From Phyto melanocephala (taxonomy: Eukaryota > Arthropoda > Insecta > Diptera > Rhinophoridae), in the NCBI GenBank assembly GCA_941918925.1, contig OW799234.1, positions 47,336,412 to 47,400,411 of the forward strand: 64,000 bases of DNA. Direction: 5' to 3'. Position 1 is the stretch's first letter. Every line of letters starts with the position of its first letter. The notes under the pieces were generated by a model that had not been told where the DNA came from, ran no database searches, and saw nothing but the letters and a program-made list of their open reading frames with translations. Positions 1-12,828 of this stretch are shown here, in pieces. A program made the translations under genes and the position numbers.

Positions 1-2221
1 TTGACATTTCTCAATCTCAAACTTACTCAATTTGATCCGTGGAAAGATATGCAAATGAGCAACGCTTTAAAGTTATTCAGGTTTTTTATAAAAATGGGCG
101 TTCAAATCAAAATGCATTTTGTGCACTTCGTAATTCTTTTGATCAACATAATCGTTCAAATTCGTCCACAATCGGGAGAATTGTAAAAAATATTTAAATT
201 TCTGCAAAACAGGTCTGTATAAAATGTTAGAAAATCTGTGAATGCCTTCTTAGTTCATTGCTGTTTTTTGCGATAGTGTGGCAAAAGAGCAGTCAACCTC
301 GACTCATCATCATGCCCAACAATTGAGCATCAACATTGTCATTGAAAATTGGTACCATCAGATGGAGGAGTGGCGCCAAGGATGGGGGGGTTATTTGGCC
401 GATATTTTGTTAAATACATAATTGAACCATACAATTATTAAAATTACAAAAAGAAATAATAATAATATCCTAAATAATTTGTGTTTTATTTAAAATCAAC
501 ATCGGCCCTTAAAATGTAACCACACTTTATAACTTCGATATGCTACTAAAATACTTTTTTAAATGTAGTCTTTCAATGAAAGTGGGCGTAAAAGTAGGCG
601 TGTCAATAAAGTTTCTGCTAACAAATGAAAGTTAGATATTTCAATATAGTCCTTTATTTTCCCAAAAACTTTGTCAATAGAGAAATTACATGAATTTAAG
701 ATAAACCGTTATAAGGGAGGTAGTCGTTAAAGTGGGTGTGTCACCTAAACTTTTTGGCACAACAATACATTGATTAGAAGGATATACGTAGCAAATTTGA
801 TCATCATACCTCTAATTTTGGCGGTTTTATGAGCTTTGAAATTTCATTAACGGTTTATAACGTGAAAAGTGGGCGTTATAGTAGGCGTGTCAAAGTTATT
901 TTTGCGAATGAGTACAACTTAGGTGTTTCAATATAGCCCTTTGTTATTCCAAAATCTTTATTAATAGAGAAATTATATGAATTGTAGTTAAAACGTTATA
1001 TGGGAGGTGGGCGTAAAAGTGGGCGTGGCACCTTAATTTTCTGGCACAGTAATGACAATGCATAGGGGGATATATGTAGCGAATTTTATCATCATACCTC
1101 TTATTTTGGCGGTTTTATGAGCTTTTAAATTACATTAACGGTTTATAACGTGATAAGTGGGCGTTATAGTAGGCGTATCAAAGCTATTTTTGCGAATGTG
1201 TACAACTTAGGTGTTTCAATATAGCTCTTTGTTATTCCAAAATCTTTATTAATAGAGAAATTATATGAATTTTAGTTAAAACGTTATATGGGAGGTGGGC
1301 GTAAAAGTAAGCGTGGCACCTTAATTTTCCGACACAGTAATGACAATGCCTAGGGGGATATACGTAGCAAATTTTATCATCATACCTCTAATTTTGGCGG
1401 TTTTATAAGCTTTTAAATTTCATTAACGGTAGATAACGTGAAAAGTGGGCGTTATAGTAGGCGTGTCAAAGTTATTTTTGTGAATGAGTACAACTTAGGT
1501 GTTTCAATATAGCCCTTTATAATTCCAAAATCTTTATTAATAGAGAAATTATATGAATTTTGAGTAAAGCGTTATATGGGAGGTGGGCGTAAAAGTGGGC
1601 GTGGCACATTGATTTTCCGTTACAGAAAAGCCTCTCACCAAAAAGCAAAGTATGCAAAATTTCAGAGTCGTACATCCAATTTTGTTGCTTTTATGACGTT
1701 TTTGTTTTTAAATATACCGAAAAGTACACTGTGCGGTATAAATTTTCGTACATTTTGATCGATAACTCCTGTCCTAATGCATAAATTTAAATAATTTTCG
1801 GGGAAAAATATTGTTTTTACTCAGGAAATATATATTCGAAGTTTCATGAGTCTACGTTAATGCGTTTGGACACAATTCCATTTTATTCGATGTTTGAAGG
1901 ACACGGTTTTTTCGACCTACTCTTGCTTTTCGAGCTATAACTCTCTTCCTAATATTCCGATTTAGCCCATTTTCAATACCAAACAAACCTTGTCTATAAG
2001 AAAGATTCTGGCAAAATTTGAGCTCCCTAGCTTTTTCGGTGCGACCTCTATCGTGCTTTCAACAGACGGACAGACGGACGGACATAGCTAGATCGTCATC
2101 AAATCAAACCCTGATTCAGAATATATATACTTTATGGGGTCTAAAATGAATATTTCGATGTGTTACAAACGGAATGACAAAATGAATATACCCCCACCAT
2201 TTTTTTGGTGGCGGGTATAAA
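1..2221 (+). repeat. DINE-1-like interspersed repeat, left end outside window
   Basis: The block ends at 2221 with the signature CCACC, a T tract, then GGTGGCGGGTATAAAA, which closes all plus-oriented copies in this window. It holds about three tandem units of roughly 289 bp, marked by GTGGGCGTTATAGTAGGCGT near 868, 1157 and 1445. The last 500 bp carry phrases shared with copies at 16551-18661, 31677-33650 and 42280-43302, such as ACAGACGGACAGACGGACGG and CTTTATGGGGTCTAAAAT. Short open frames inside it are translations of the repeat, not genes. The DINE-1/Helitron relationship is inference from the hairpin seen at the other end in complete copies. Confidence 0.75.
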
Positions 2222-2705
2222 AACATAAAGTAAAGCAAAAGTTTTGTTTTCATTTTTTTTAACCACTAAAAGTGTCATAATTCGATGCCCACGAGACGTC
2301 TGAATCATTTGCAAAAGAGAGTTTGCAGTTAGATATCAACCAGTTCAGCTTTACAGCAACAGAAAGAAGGAAGGATTAGAAGTAAAAGTACGTATGCACG
2401 TTTGAAAGTAAAGTTACTAATACCAAGTACTTTTACAAGAAACAGTGAGTGGCAAACACCAGTTAGTGGTAACAGAAGAAATGTTTTAAAGTATGACACA
2501 TAGTATACACGGTGGAGCGAAAAAAATTTTGTCTTCAGTATTTTTAAGAGCTAAAAATAAAAAATATCTCTTCATTGTAATATAACAATTTTTTTCGCTA
2601 CTCTTAAGCGAAAAGCATTCTAAATTGTATTTAAAAATTAATAAAAATTAATTTTTATAGATTTTTTTTCAATAAAAAATTATTTATTTCCATTTTTATA
2701 AAATA
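2222..2705. other. Intergenic, no gene seen
   Basis: AT-rich sequence between the DINE-like repeat and the first short Helitron. The stretch 2290-2500 is less AT-rich and lacks stops over short distances, but I recognise no family in it. The phrase near 2513-2545 (CACGGTGGAGCGAAAAAAAT) loosely resembles CACTGCGCAACAAAA-type sequence inside the Transib insert at 44938. Confidence 0.4.
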
Positions 2706-3198
2706 CTAGAAAAGCCCGGCGCGTATTGCTACGCCCCTTAGTGAATAAAAATGCATGAATTTACATTGAATATCAATTTAAAAAACTAAAAATTAAAAAT
2801 TTTTTTTTTATGGGCGTGGGACTGCTAACTTTTCTAATCAAGAAATTGTATAGTCATGACAACTCAATATGTGTGCAAAGTTTTAGAAAAATCGGTGAAG
2901 TTTAAGTAGCTGAAAGAGATAACTTTTTTATGGGCGTGGCACTGCCCACTTTTTTAATTACGAAATTATCATGACAGATCAATATTTGTGCAAAGTTTCA
3001 GAAAAATCGGTCAAGTGAAAGTAGCTAAAACTGATAACTAATTTTTTATGGGCGTAGCCCCGCCCACTTTTTGCCACCCATAGACACTCCCTGAAATGTG
3101 TACAACAACTTTCCAAAGTTGGAGTCCGATCAGTTTTACAGTTTCGGAGTCTATAGCTAACACACACACACACAGAGTTTCACTTTTATATATATAGA
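2706..3198 (-). mobile_element. Short non-autonomous Helitron, copy 1
   Basis: Read on the minus strand, the element starts TCTATATATATAAAAGTGAA and ends in a GC-rich hairpin region (GGCGTAGCAATACGCGCC) followed by CTAG. It is flanked by A on the 5' side and T on the 3' side, the expected AT-dinucleotide insertion. The interior has three units of roughly 120 bp, each with a GGGCGTGGC...GCCCAC box, and a (GT)n tract near the 5' end. No protein is encoded. Three more copies lie at 10923-11326, 19951-20455 and 21242-22856, differing in unit number. Confidence 0.85.
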
Positions 3199-3528
3199 TG
3201 TAGATACCAAAAGTTTTCTTTGTTGAATATTTTTGGAAAAATTTTATATTATTAGTTCAATTCCTAAAATAAGATTTCAAACTATTTAAGTATTTGTATT
3301 ATTTTTCTATAATTCTCAAATACAATTTTGAATAATTTCGTAAAAAACTGAAAATATTCTAACAAAATAAAATGAAAAGCCTATTGGTATACACCCAAGT
3401 ATCGTCATAATTTCTATAAAAAAAATTTAAAAATTAGTGAAAAATATTGTATTTATATTGTAAACATTTTTAGGCCAATTAACAATTTTAAAAATTATGA
3501 CATTTCGATACTTAGAAATCCTTGTGAA
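3199..3528. other. Intergenic, AT-rich, no gene seen
   Basis: Very AT-rich spacer with poly-T and poly-A runs and no coding signal I can support. Confidence 0.5.
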
Positions 3529-4585
3529 TAGGGTTTTTTTGAGTTATTTAATCATCATTATTTTTCGGGATCCCAGGAAGTGAATCGAAAGCATTTGTTT
3601 ATATTGTGACATTTCTTTTTCATAAAAATATTTTCTTCAAGGTTTTTTTAACTTTTTGTTTAAAAATATTTTTACCTATACTTTTTGTGTTAATATTTGT
3701 AAACTTATTTTTTTAATATTAAAAGAAACGAAACTGTTTTAGATGGAAAGTGCAATTGTATGGAAGTTTTTTGAAAAGAAGGCTGATGACTCTGCTGTGC
3801 AAAGATAATTTCATGTAAAGGCCGAAGCACCAGCGGATTAATGCGTCATTTGAGATCACTGCATAAAGCTATCTGGGAGAAAAAGTTAGCTGATATGAAA
3901 AATCAGAAAGAACTGCCGTCAAAAATTAAAAAAACTCAGCCCACGTTACCAATACTTCAAAATATCCATAAAGAAAGAGTTTAAATTTTTAAGAGAAGTT
4001 GTCAAAAAACTCAAAATATTGTGCATTTGTTAAATGCACTTTTAACTATTCGTCCAACATCGATATAAAGTGAACGAGTGTTTTCTGTAACAGTGCAATT
4101 TGTCAATAAAATCAGAAATAGACGTTCTGACCAGTCAATAAACGCTTTGAGCATATTAAAAGATTATTTCCTAAGTATTAACATGTTTTTGGAATTGAAT
4201 TCTAATGATTTTATTTTTGATCTCATAGCTGAATTTCCTGTATTTTTGTTTTTTGTGCTCATATTTGATCTCGTATCTAGAGAATAAAATTTTTTTCAAT
4301 AAAACATATTTTTACTCAAATTTATGTATATTTTAAATTCAATTCAATTCTTATTGAATTCAATTTAATTCTTTAATTTTATTCAAATTAATTTTTATAG
4401 TTTTGAAGTATTTCTTTTACATTATAAACTATTTTATGCTTTTTAATAACAAGTTTTTTATTAATTATTTATTATTTTATTTATTAATAAATTTACTTCT
4501 TATTGATTATGCTGCGGGATCCCGGGAAATTAAAAAAAATCTTGCATTCCCGAGAAACGAAAAATTCCGAGGAATAAAAACTCTA
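3529..4585 (+). mobile_element. hAT transposon, internally deleted
   Basis: The ends are inverted: TAGGGTTTTT at the left and AAAAACTCTA at the right. The 8-bp sequence CTTGTGAA lies immediately outside both (3521-3528 and 4586-4593), an exact target duplication of hAT length. Palindromic CGGGATCCC-type sequence lies inside both ends. At 1,057 bp it is far shorter than a full hAT element of about 3 kb. It keeps only the first and last parts of the transposase gene, so it is a deletion derivative that could move only if supplied with transposase. Confidence 0.85.
3743..4287 (+). pseudogene. hAT transposase remnant: BED finger joined to C-terminal dimerisation region
   Basis: The reading starts at ATG 3743 with an IVWKFFEK block typical of BED fingers. 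After a frame break near 3800 it continues as ISCKGRSTSGLMRHLRSLH, giving the second cysteine and paired histidines of a BED zinc finger. The sequence then jumps to a block around 4020-4190 containing SERVFS and a following helix (KIRNRRSDQSINALSILKDY), the usual C-terminal hAT dimerisation segment. An in-frame TAA sits just before SERVFS. The whole catalytic middle is missing. The family is assigned from these motifs and the 8-bp duplication; the protein cannot be active. Confidence 0.8.
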
Positions 4586-4593
4586 CTTGTGAA

Positions 4594-5579
4594 TTCAACA
4601 TATGTATCAATAGAAAATTAAAAATAAAAAAGTTTGGCAAACTTATAGCTAAAAAATTATTGTGTTATATTGAATTCACTTAGGATCATAAATTGTATAT
4701 AAATATTGTGCTTGCTTTTAACCAATTAAATGCAACTCTGATGGGGCAACCGTGTGACCACTTTAAATACAACAGCGCGGCAATAAAAATGTCAAAAGTG
4801 TGCCAATATACGCACAAAAATTTTAATTTTTTTGCGTACTTCAATTCTTTGTGATAAAAGGTTTTTCTCTTATTCATAATTATACTTTTTAATTATATTT
4901 AGTTAAGCCAGTTAAGCTTTGCGTACCCCTCTTAACTATACGACTCGTTTTTTAAACTTCCTTTATTTTTTATTTTTGTTTGTGCTTTTGATAAATATAA
5001 AACAAAAAAAAAAAGCAGCCGAATACTTCTTTTTTTTTTAAGAAAACATTTTATTCACAAAAACAAGCAAAAACCGAAATCTGTAAAATATATTTGCTGG
5101 AAACTACAACAGCAGACTGTTGGTGTTGCCGCATGTTTTAACAATTGTATAAATGACCGGCAGCATTTATTGCCACAAAATTATAATTCGCCAACTTGTA
5201 CCAATAAAATTTTTATAAAATGGGGCAATCATGTGACTGCAGAAAATTTGATTGGAAACATTTTATTATTGTGCACAATATCAGCACTATAAAAATTGGA
5301 ACAATTCGGTGCAATACGGCAATCGTGTGATATTACCGTAAGCGACAGACAAAAATTACAATACAAATAATTTAAAAATTGTAGGATGAACCGTTACATA
5401 AAAAGGATTTTGTATTTCTTTAGAATTTTTTTGTGGCTACCAGCTCGGCTAATCTGGATAGTAATTGGTCAGCTTAGCTGTTATGAAAGCATAATATTCA
5501 TACCACATAGCCGTAATATTATTTTATAACCACTTTCTGCTTGAAAAGAAAAAGCAATATACTTTTATGCTATTGTGAA
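4594..5579. other. Intergenic, no gene seen
   Basis: AT-rich spacer. Phrases such as GGGGCAACCGTGTGAC (4742) and GGGGCAATCATGTGAC (5222) recur, hinting at an old duplicated repeat, but I cannot delimit it. No open frame here looks like a protein. Confidence 0.4.
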
Positions 5580-6540
5580 ATTTAAAAGCATTATGATAGC
5601 TTCTGCTGTATTGTCGCCTAAGGTCCAGGCAAAAGTTGGATATAGTTCAGATGGAGAATGGGTATATGTGGTATGAATCGTAACACACTAACGCATTTAA
5701 CTTGAAGCATCGGGGAACCCTGGACCGCGTGAGTAAAGAGATTAGGGAGACCTAGATATCGATGGAGCATAGAGTCAAGTGAAATTGGAAAAAAAGCTAC
5801 ATCGCAAGCTCACAGCGGATGGATCCATAAACAGTGAGTGATCGGAGGATGATATCAGTATCTTTCCAAAGAGTCCTGTACGGACGGGAGGACAGGTGCT
5901 GAAGTACGCTGCACGCTTTTAGGAAAATTATCATTGCACGAATTGGTGCAATTGGTTATAAAACTCGTGAGCTGAATGGATCTGAACTTCTCTTTGGTGT
6001 TTGAGTGTGTTCTTAAGCTTAATAAGTGTGCCTTAACAAATGAGTTGAAGCTGATACAGGACATTGCTGTGATTAAGGCAGCTGACGAACTCGAGAAGAG
6101 GGGATCTGCAACTACATTCTATAGGCAAAGGTCTTTCAATAGGTGAACTATATAAATTAGCGCAGGTGAATGAAGGAGATTACTAGTAGACAGGCTCGTA
6201 TGGTGCTCAAGGAGCCTCTTTGCAGGAGGCACTAAAGGTACTCGGTTTTGATTACCGGACATGTAAACTTCAAATACCATCTGATGATGTAGAATGTGCC
6301 TGGAGAATGCAGAGTCAGCAGCGCATGTATTATGAAGAATAGGCGATCGAAGGGTGAGGATCACAGCCAGAATACATGAAATGTGGCCAGAACACAGTGT
6401 GGATGCTGTGGGGGATCTCAGTCTGAAGGAAATATTGGTAATTTTAAGAGACTGGAGATAAGGAAATCGCTTTTCAAGTCTAGAGCAGACGCCGGTTGAG
6501 ACGCGAAACTTATTTAAGGAAGGCACACCTATTTATAGTC
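5580..6540. other. Unidentified higher-GC block, possible decayed coding sequence
   Basis: This stretch is clearly less AT-rich than its surroundings and has longer readable stretches on both strands. On the minus strand 6119-6526 is open for 135 codons. On the plus strand protein-like fragments occur near 5930-6110 (LGKLSLHELVQLVIKLV, then NELKLIQDIAVIKAADELEK) and 6239-6330, each broken by stops. I recognise no domain. It may be a decayed retroelement or host gene fragment. Confidence 0.35.
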
Positions 6541-9500
6541 TAGATACAATTAATCCAAAATTTGTATAAAAGTCAACTACACCTGAATTTACACTAAAAT
6601 GAAACTGGGCTAAGCTAAAGTTAAACTGCGTTCTAGTCCAAAGCTAAATTATTTGTTCATCTATTCACGCCCACAGTACAAAAACAACACAATAACATTC
6701 TCATTTCGAAAACTTTTACGCAAATGTTTACAAAAGTGCAAAACTTTGCAATAATATATATGCAACCAAATTCATTCCTTTGCCATTTCATATCCTTTCA
6801 CATCAAGAGAATTGTACTGTAGAAGTATTAGTAGTAGTAAAGTTTTTTATCCATTTTTTTATTTTGCATCTTGTGGTTTCTTGTAGTTTATTCTTAAAAA
6901 TGTTGTTTCAGTTTCGATATTCTGCTATTTTTTTTATTTTTTTTTTGGGAAAGGCCGAGTTCAAAAAACATCTGCATGCCATATTATCATCCCAACCATT
7001 ATGGGCATGCAATTGAGTTTCTATTATTTACTCTAATAATAATTTAAAGGCAGTGTATAAAGTTTTAAAATTTTTTTTATTTCATTAAGTTGTTTTACTA
7101 TCTTCCTCAGCTGACGACAGTATATACATACATACACATATACAGATACATTTATATGTATGTATGATATACAATATGATTACGTTTTTAGTATAAACAT
7201 TATTAACCAAAAAATGATACTTTGGAAATATTTAAAAATCACCTTTTGCTTTAATAAAATTTCAAAATTTTCAAATTTAGCGCAACTTAAACATCAATCA
7301 AATCATTTATAACTGTGTATTTGAGAGAAAATCTACACCAAGTAAAATTTTTTAAGAACCTTACATGTTACATATCTCTGTATTAAGAATTTGCCTTAGC
7401 AGAATATGTTGTAAAAATTTCAAATTATTTATTCTTTTTATTATATGCTTACCAAATTACATCATAAAATGATTCTGTTACTTGTTAAAGTGGATATGCT
7501 TAACTACTACGATTGTATTGGTACATACAGCACCAAGGCCAAAAGCAAAAGGTCGAATATTTTCCAAAAATAATACAGGATGTCACAGCATGATTTTATA
7601 TGAGAGTTGTCACATGAATACAGGAAAGTATTCAAATTAGCAACTTTTAGTTTTTGTAAAAACTTGAAAAATTATTTGTCTTGAAAAATCAAAGTTAGTT
7701 TAATAATGCTCGAACACGATCATAATTTCACAGCGGTGAGCAAGGCTTGATTTCTTGTAACAATAGAACGAACTTTGCAAATGCAGATCTTTTACCAAAA
7801 CTTGGCGAAAAATTTCTTGCATTCTCAGCCACACTATGTATCTCTTACTTTTTCTATTTTTCTAATTTTGTAATAAAATGCCTCATTATTTTTTCGTATT
7901 CTTAAATAGCTCAGTCTGTACGTAACAACCGTCAAAGCAATCATCCTTCAACCGATATAAATCTTCTGAAAAAATTTTTTTATCTGACTTTGTAAAAATA
8001 ACAATAAAAGTAACAAATTTGAAGTCAATGAATTGCCATTCAACTTGAACAATAGAACCTTTTGTATTAGACCGTTAACTTGGTGCCAAGGTTTTAAGTA
8101 TTAAAATTCTATCACTTCACATTGGCTAGCTTAAAAATAAGCAAAATTTTATGGCTTTTATTAGCAAAAACTGGAATTGTTAACAATATCAACTCTTCCC
8201 GGCTTTCTTTTTTTTTTTTTTAACAGCTTGAACTTGGTGTTGTTTTCAACATTTTTATCTCTAAAACTAAATTAGTATGTAAATCCAAAAAAAAGTTTTG
8301 ATTCCAAAAACAAAAACTGTACAGGGTCATCCAACCAAAATTTAGGATACTTATTGTAAATACAACAAGAAGTTAAAAAAGAATCATCTTAATATTTTTT
8401 ATTGTGATAGAAGGATCTATGGTAGATACATATGTTTGTCAAACTTCATATAAATAATAAAGAGATTTGAGTCCAAAGAACTCCATATTTAAAAAAGAGA
8501 GTCAAAAATAATCTTTCTCTGCACTAACACCTTATATGTATGTATATTTATTACACTGATCTTATGCAACACTATTTATTTTAAATTTTTATTTTTTAAA
8601 TATTCAGCCTACATATAGGCAATTGAAACAAATAAAACCGACAATGAAAATGTTGCCAGATTTACTTTTTTATGTAAATTTCAGTTCTATATTCTGTTAA
8701 TAAATTATCCTTGAAATTACTGAAACCTCAATATTCACAACATATTTAAACAGTATAACAAAATTATGCCTTTGAACATTTTTCAAAATTTGAATATTTT
8801 AGACTTAGACAAAAGCTTAAAATAGGCTATTCTTAAAAATCTAAAATTATCTAAAATAATCTCCCATTTTCATTAAAAAAATTTAAATCTCAAAACAGGC
8901 AAAATAGTTGAAAATAAAAGTGTAAAAACCTGGTTACAATTTATTATCCCCACATTTGTCAATTTGGAAATATTCTCTTTCTATTCTATAATAATCAGTT
9001 TTCGGTACTTTAACTGTTTCATACCTAATTCAGCTCTGCTCGGATCAAGAGCTCTCGCGTCATTATCATTAACGTTTAAGGGCAATTTACAACTCATTCT
9101 TGCGTGGTTAATTGTGTTGCGTCGCGTGACTGTGCTTTGGATACAGTTTCCAGACTATTCTACAATTAAGCGCGTGCTTTTCTTTTAATTGGATTATCTG
9201 GAGGTTTACTAGCTATACTCAAATATTTACAACTGCAAGAGAACCAACTAGACTCTTATATTTTTTAACCGGAAGAGTACCATTTAAACTTATTGCCTTT
9301 AATTGTTCAGATGTCTCCGACTCAATATGCAATGGAGTAGGTCGGCTTGCGGTGACTGAACGAATGTTTTGTGTAATTAGAAGAGAACCAAACAACTAAG
9401 TTTTATTTATTGTTAAAGTATCTCCGACTTCCTATACAGAGCTTTAGGTCGATTTACGGAGAATAAACCAACATTGGATACCCTGGCTATTTGGTTACGT

Positions 9501-9666
9501 ACTCCTATTTTAGAATCCAAAAAAAAAACATAATCATAAGCTTAAATCTTAAGAGAATTTCTGTATTCAGAAGAACCTGAATTTTGAAGTGTACTGCATA
9601 AAAAAAAATCAACGAATGAAATATGTTCTAGTACGGTTAGCATCTCATTAATAGTTTTGTTGTTTT
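6541..9666. other. Long AT-rich intergenic stretch, no gene seen
   Basis: About 3.1 kb without a supported gene. Short open frames at 6780-7016 and 8964-9188 have low-complexity, AT-driven composition and no recognisable domain. ACATACATATGTATG-type microsatellite sequence lies near 7120-7170. The phrase near 6575-6650 (CTAAACTG/ACTGAATT words) resembles 11640-11750, suggesting a shared old repeat. Confidence 0.5.
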
Positions 9667-10760
9667 TTATACCCTTCACCTGTGACGCACAAGCGTATAT
9701 AAAGCTTTGTCATTCCGTATGTAATTTCTACAATTTTTATTTCCGACCCAAAAAAGTATATATTTTCTGAAAGCTTATGAATAGAGAAGTCGATTAAAAC
9801 CTGACCGTCTGTCCGTGTGTTGGTTAAAATTAACTTTTAGAAGCAACTATATGTTCCCCAGATCTGTGTATGGTATCAATCAATCTCTTGGAAATATCCG
9901 GGAATAAATCGCTATTGAAATTCAGCACAATCGCCCTATAACTTTCTGAGATATGAGCAAATAAAAACGACTGCCAATGTTTTTTGTCCCATATACATAC
10001 AAAAATGTGCATAGACAAAATGATTACTTATACGTATATACTTATTACATGTACACAGACATTTTTTATAAATTCTGTTTCATTACACTTATTTATAAAT
10101 GAAATACTACTACTTTTGAAATTAGGAATTAAAAGTACAGAAATTTTTTTTGTTTCTTTCTAAATACTACTGCGATATGCATACAAATTATCAAATGTAT
10201 CTATGAATATTTGATTAAAAAACCTTTAGGAAAACTTTGTTAATTTTTATGCATACGGCAGTTAAACTATATATTACTTACTTAGATTAAAATTGAAATA
10301 TTATTGGTCTATTTATTTTATTTAAAAATTGATAACCTTTTTTTAGAAAATGACACTATTTGCAAATCACAGATCTATTTTTATAACTGAAGGCACATAC
10401 AATAAACATTATTATTTTATTCGTACAGAATTTCACATTTTAATTGGAACATTGATTTTTTTAAAAGAAATTTATAGTATTTATTTTTATAAATTTAGTG
10501 AATATGCATGCTCTCACCTTTTTAACCCTTAACCGAATATCTCTATGATTCGGTTTTTAATTTCTACAATACTGATTTCCAAATTCATAACGCATGTTGG
10601 TGGAAATCAACTTTTAGTAGCCCCCACATATTGAACAGATCTGTTTGTGGCATCAGTCTTTTGCAAATATCCGGGATATTGTTATTAATATCCAGCACAG
10701 ACGTTCTATAACTATCTTAGGAATTAAATATAGTCAGAACAAAATGCGAAAAATAAAAGA
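9667..10760 (-). repeat. DINE-like repeat, second subfamily, fragmentary
   Basis: Starts with TTATACCCTTCACCTGTGAC, the closing signature (reverse complemented) of the subfamily seen whole at 57993-59642 and 62237-63767. It continues with matching phrases (CCGTCTGTCCGTGTGTTGG, GAGATATGAGCAAATAAA) to about 10020. A second weaker match runs about 10540-10760. AT-rich unrelated sequence lies between, so the copy is broken or two fragments are present. No coding capacity. Confidence 0.6.
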
Positions 10761-10922
10761 ACTGGCAACTGGCGGGAATAAACATATCTAAAGAGGCTTA
10801 GCCTCTAACAAATTTTCTTTAGACCACCTCAAATGTTTTTATTGTATAGCTACAATAAATAGTATCCGAAAAAGTACAAGGTTCACAATTAATTTATTAC
10901 TTCGATCTCTTTTATATAATCA

Positions 10923-11326
10923 CTAGAAAAGCCCGGCGCAAGTGCAAAAAGCTAAAAATTATAAATTTTTTTAATGGGCGTGGCCCTGCCCACTTTTCTA
11001 ATCATGAAACTGTATAGTCGTGACAGCTCAATATGTGTTCAAAGTTTTAGAAAAATCGGTGAAGTTCAAGTAGCTGAAAATGATAACTTATTTCTTAAAG
11101 GCGTAACACTGCCCACTTTTTTAATAACGAAATTGTATAATCATGAGAGCTTAATATGTGTGCAAGGTTTCAGAAAAATCGGTCAAGTACCTAAAAAATA
11201 TAACAAATTTTTTATGGGCGTGGCCCCGCCCACTTTTTCCGCCCATAAACACTCCCTCCGGTTTTACAGTTTCGCAGTCTATAGCTAACACACACACACA
11301 CAGAGTTTCACTTTTATATATATAGA
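10923..11326 (-). mobile_element. Short non-autonomous Helitron, copy 2
   Basis: Same family as 2706-3198: plus-strand CTAGAAAAGCCCGGCGC at one end and TATATATATAGA at the other, flanked so that the minus-strand copy sits between A and T. It is the shortest copy (404 bp), with three GGCGT-box units, the middle one diverged, and a (CA)n tract before the 5' end. Part of the hairpin-proximal sequence is deleted. Confidence 0.8.
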
Positions 11327-12329
11327 TGATGTGGCAGCACGAGAACTTGAAGTTTGTATAAAGATAGATTATATGTTTTACAAGATTTAATGGCCAGACA
11401 GTAGAAGATAGCAGATTCCTATACATAAATATATACAGACAAATGTACACGAGGTCAAGTTTAATGAAATAATTTAAAATACAATAATATAAAACAAAAA
11501 TTTGTATTTTAAAATCAAACATATACATACATATATCTTCCCGTTGGTATATTCGGCAACTAATTGGGTAGTTTTAATTTTAGTTAAAATTTTCTGTGAA
11601 TATTTAAAAAAATATATATAACTTGAATTGCACAGCTAATGAGCTAAAAATCAGCTTAAACTAATTTAGAACTCAAACACAACTGAATTCAAACTAAAAT
11701 GGAACTGAAAATGAATTAAACTGGAGATAAAATGCAAACTGCACTAGATCTTATACAATTCTCCCTTTTACGCTCAATGTAAAATAGCAACACACTAAAA
11801 CTCTTTCAAAAATATCTGTATCAAACATATTACAATACGATGCATTCTTAACTTGTAAGTAACTTAAGTGCAGAGTTTCATAAATTATTCTGCAACTAAT
11901 GCACAAAAGATTATATCGTTTCAACTTGGGCGAAAAAATTTAAACAATAAGCCTTCGAATATATTTATATATATTTTTTGCAAGGAAAGTTATAAAAATA
12001 AGTTTTCTCTATAGCTCTGTAGTGTTTGCGGTTTCAAACAAAATAGAATATCAGAACAAAAGGCGACAACGAAATAAATAAACGGTAAATCATAGCAAAA
12101 CCATCAAGTACAATATGAACGAACACATTTAAAAAAACTTAAAAAATATTAAAAAGCAGCATTACTTAATAATTATATTAAGAGTAGTTTAAAAGAAATC
12201 ACTTTCCTTTTTTATTTCATCTTTCATCTGATTCAGCTCCATATTATACCAACATTGTTCTGCTAATGAAGATGATTAAACGAAAAGCCAAAAAAAAAAT
12301 GTTGTCCATATAAAAATAATATGAATTAA
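11327..12329. other. Intergenic, AT-rich, no gene seen
   Basis: No supported gene. Low-complexity stretches rich in AACTGAA and AAACTG words at 11640-11760 resemble 6575-6650. Confidence 0.45.
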
Positions 12330-12828
12330 AGATATAGCGCTATATGGGAAGTCCGCGTTAAAGTGCGCTTCTGGCCTTTATTTTCTGGCCAGTAAGCTAT
12401 ATATGCGAAATTAACAGTTAATTAACAGTTAATTAACAGAAAATTACGTTATAAGTGGGTGTTAAAGTAGGCGCGACAAAGTAGTCTCAGTTAATAAATT
12501 CATCTTAGATATATATTTTATTTTATTCAAAGTCCTTGACCATAGAGAAATTATATGTATTTAAAATAAAGCGTTATATGGGTGGTAGGCGTTTTAAATT
12601 ATAAATAGACCGAAAAAGACATTTTACGGTATAAATTTTCGAACATTTTGATCTGTAACTCCTTTAACGGACAGACAGACGGACGGACATAACTAGATCG
12701 TCCTAACATGAAACCAGGACTCAGAAAATATATACTTTATGGGGTCTAAAATGAATATTTCGATATGTTACAAACGGACTGACAAAATGAATATACCCCA
12801 CACCATTTTTTTGGTGGCGGGTATAAAA
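12330..12828 (+). repeat. DINE-1-like repeat fragment
   Basis: Carries the 3' portion of the family at 1-2221: CGTTATATGGG, GGACGGACATAACTAGATCG, CTTTATGGGGTCTAAAAT, then CCACC, a T tract and GGTGGCGGGTATAAAA. The interior is deleted relative to longer copies. Confidence 0.7.

Noticed and set aside
1576..1758. Short frame starting MGGGRKSGRGT, recurring at 33014 and, reversed, at 30053
   Set aside because: It is translation of the DINE-like repeat unit; it recurs only with the repeat and carries no domain.
2290..2500. Possible LTR or retroelement leader sequence
   Set aside because: No paired LTR, primer-binding site or polypurine tract could be found.
6119..6526. 135-codon minus-strand frame considered as a gene
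   Set aside because: No domain, no supporting start context, and the opposite strand looks equally protein-like; kept only as part of an unidentified block.
11151..11528. 125-codon minus-strand frame
   Set aside because: It runs across a Helitron end and CA tract and has no recognisable protein features.
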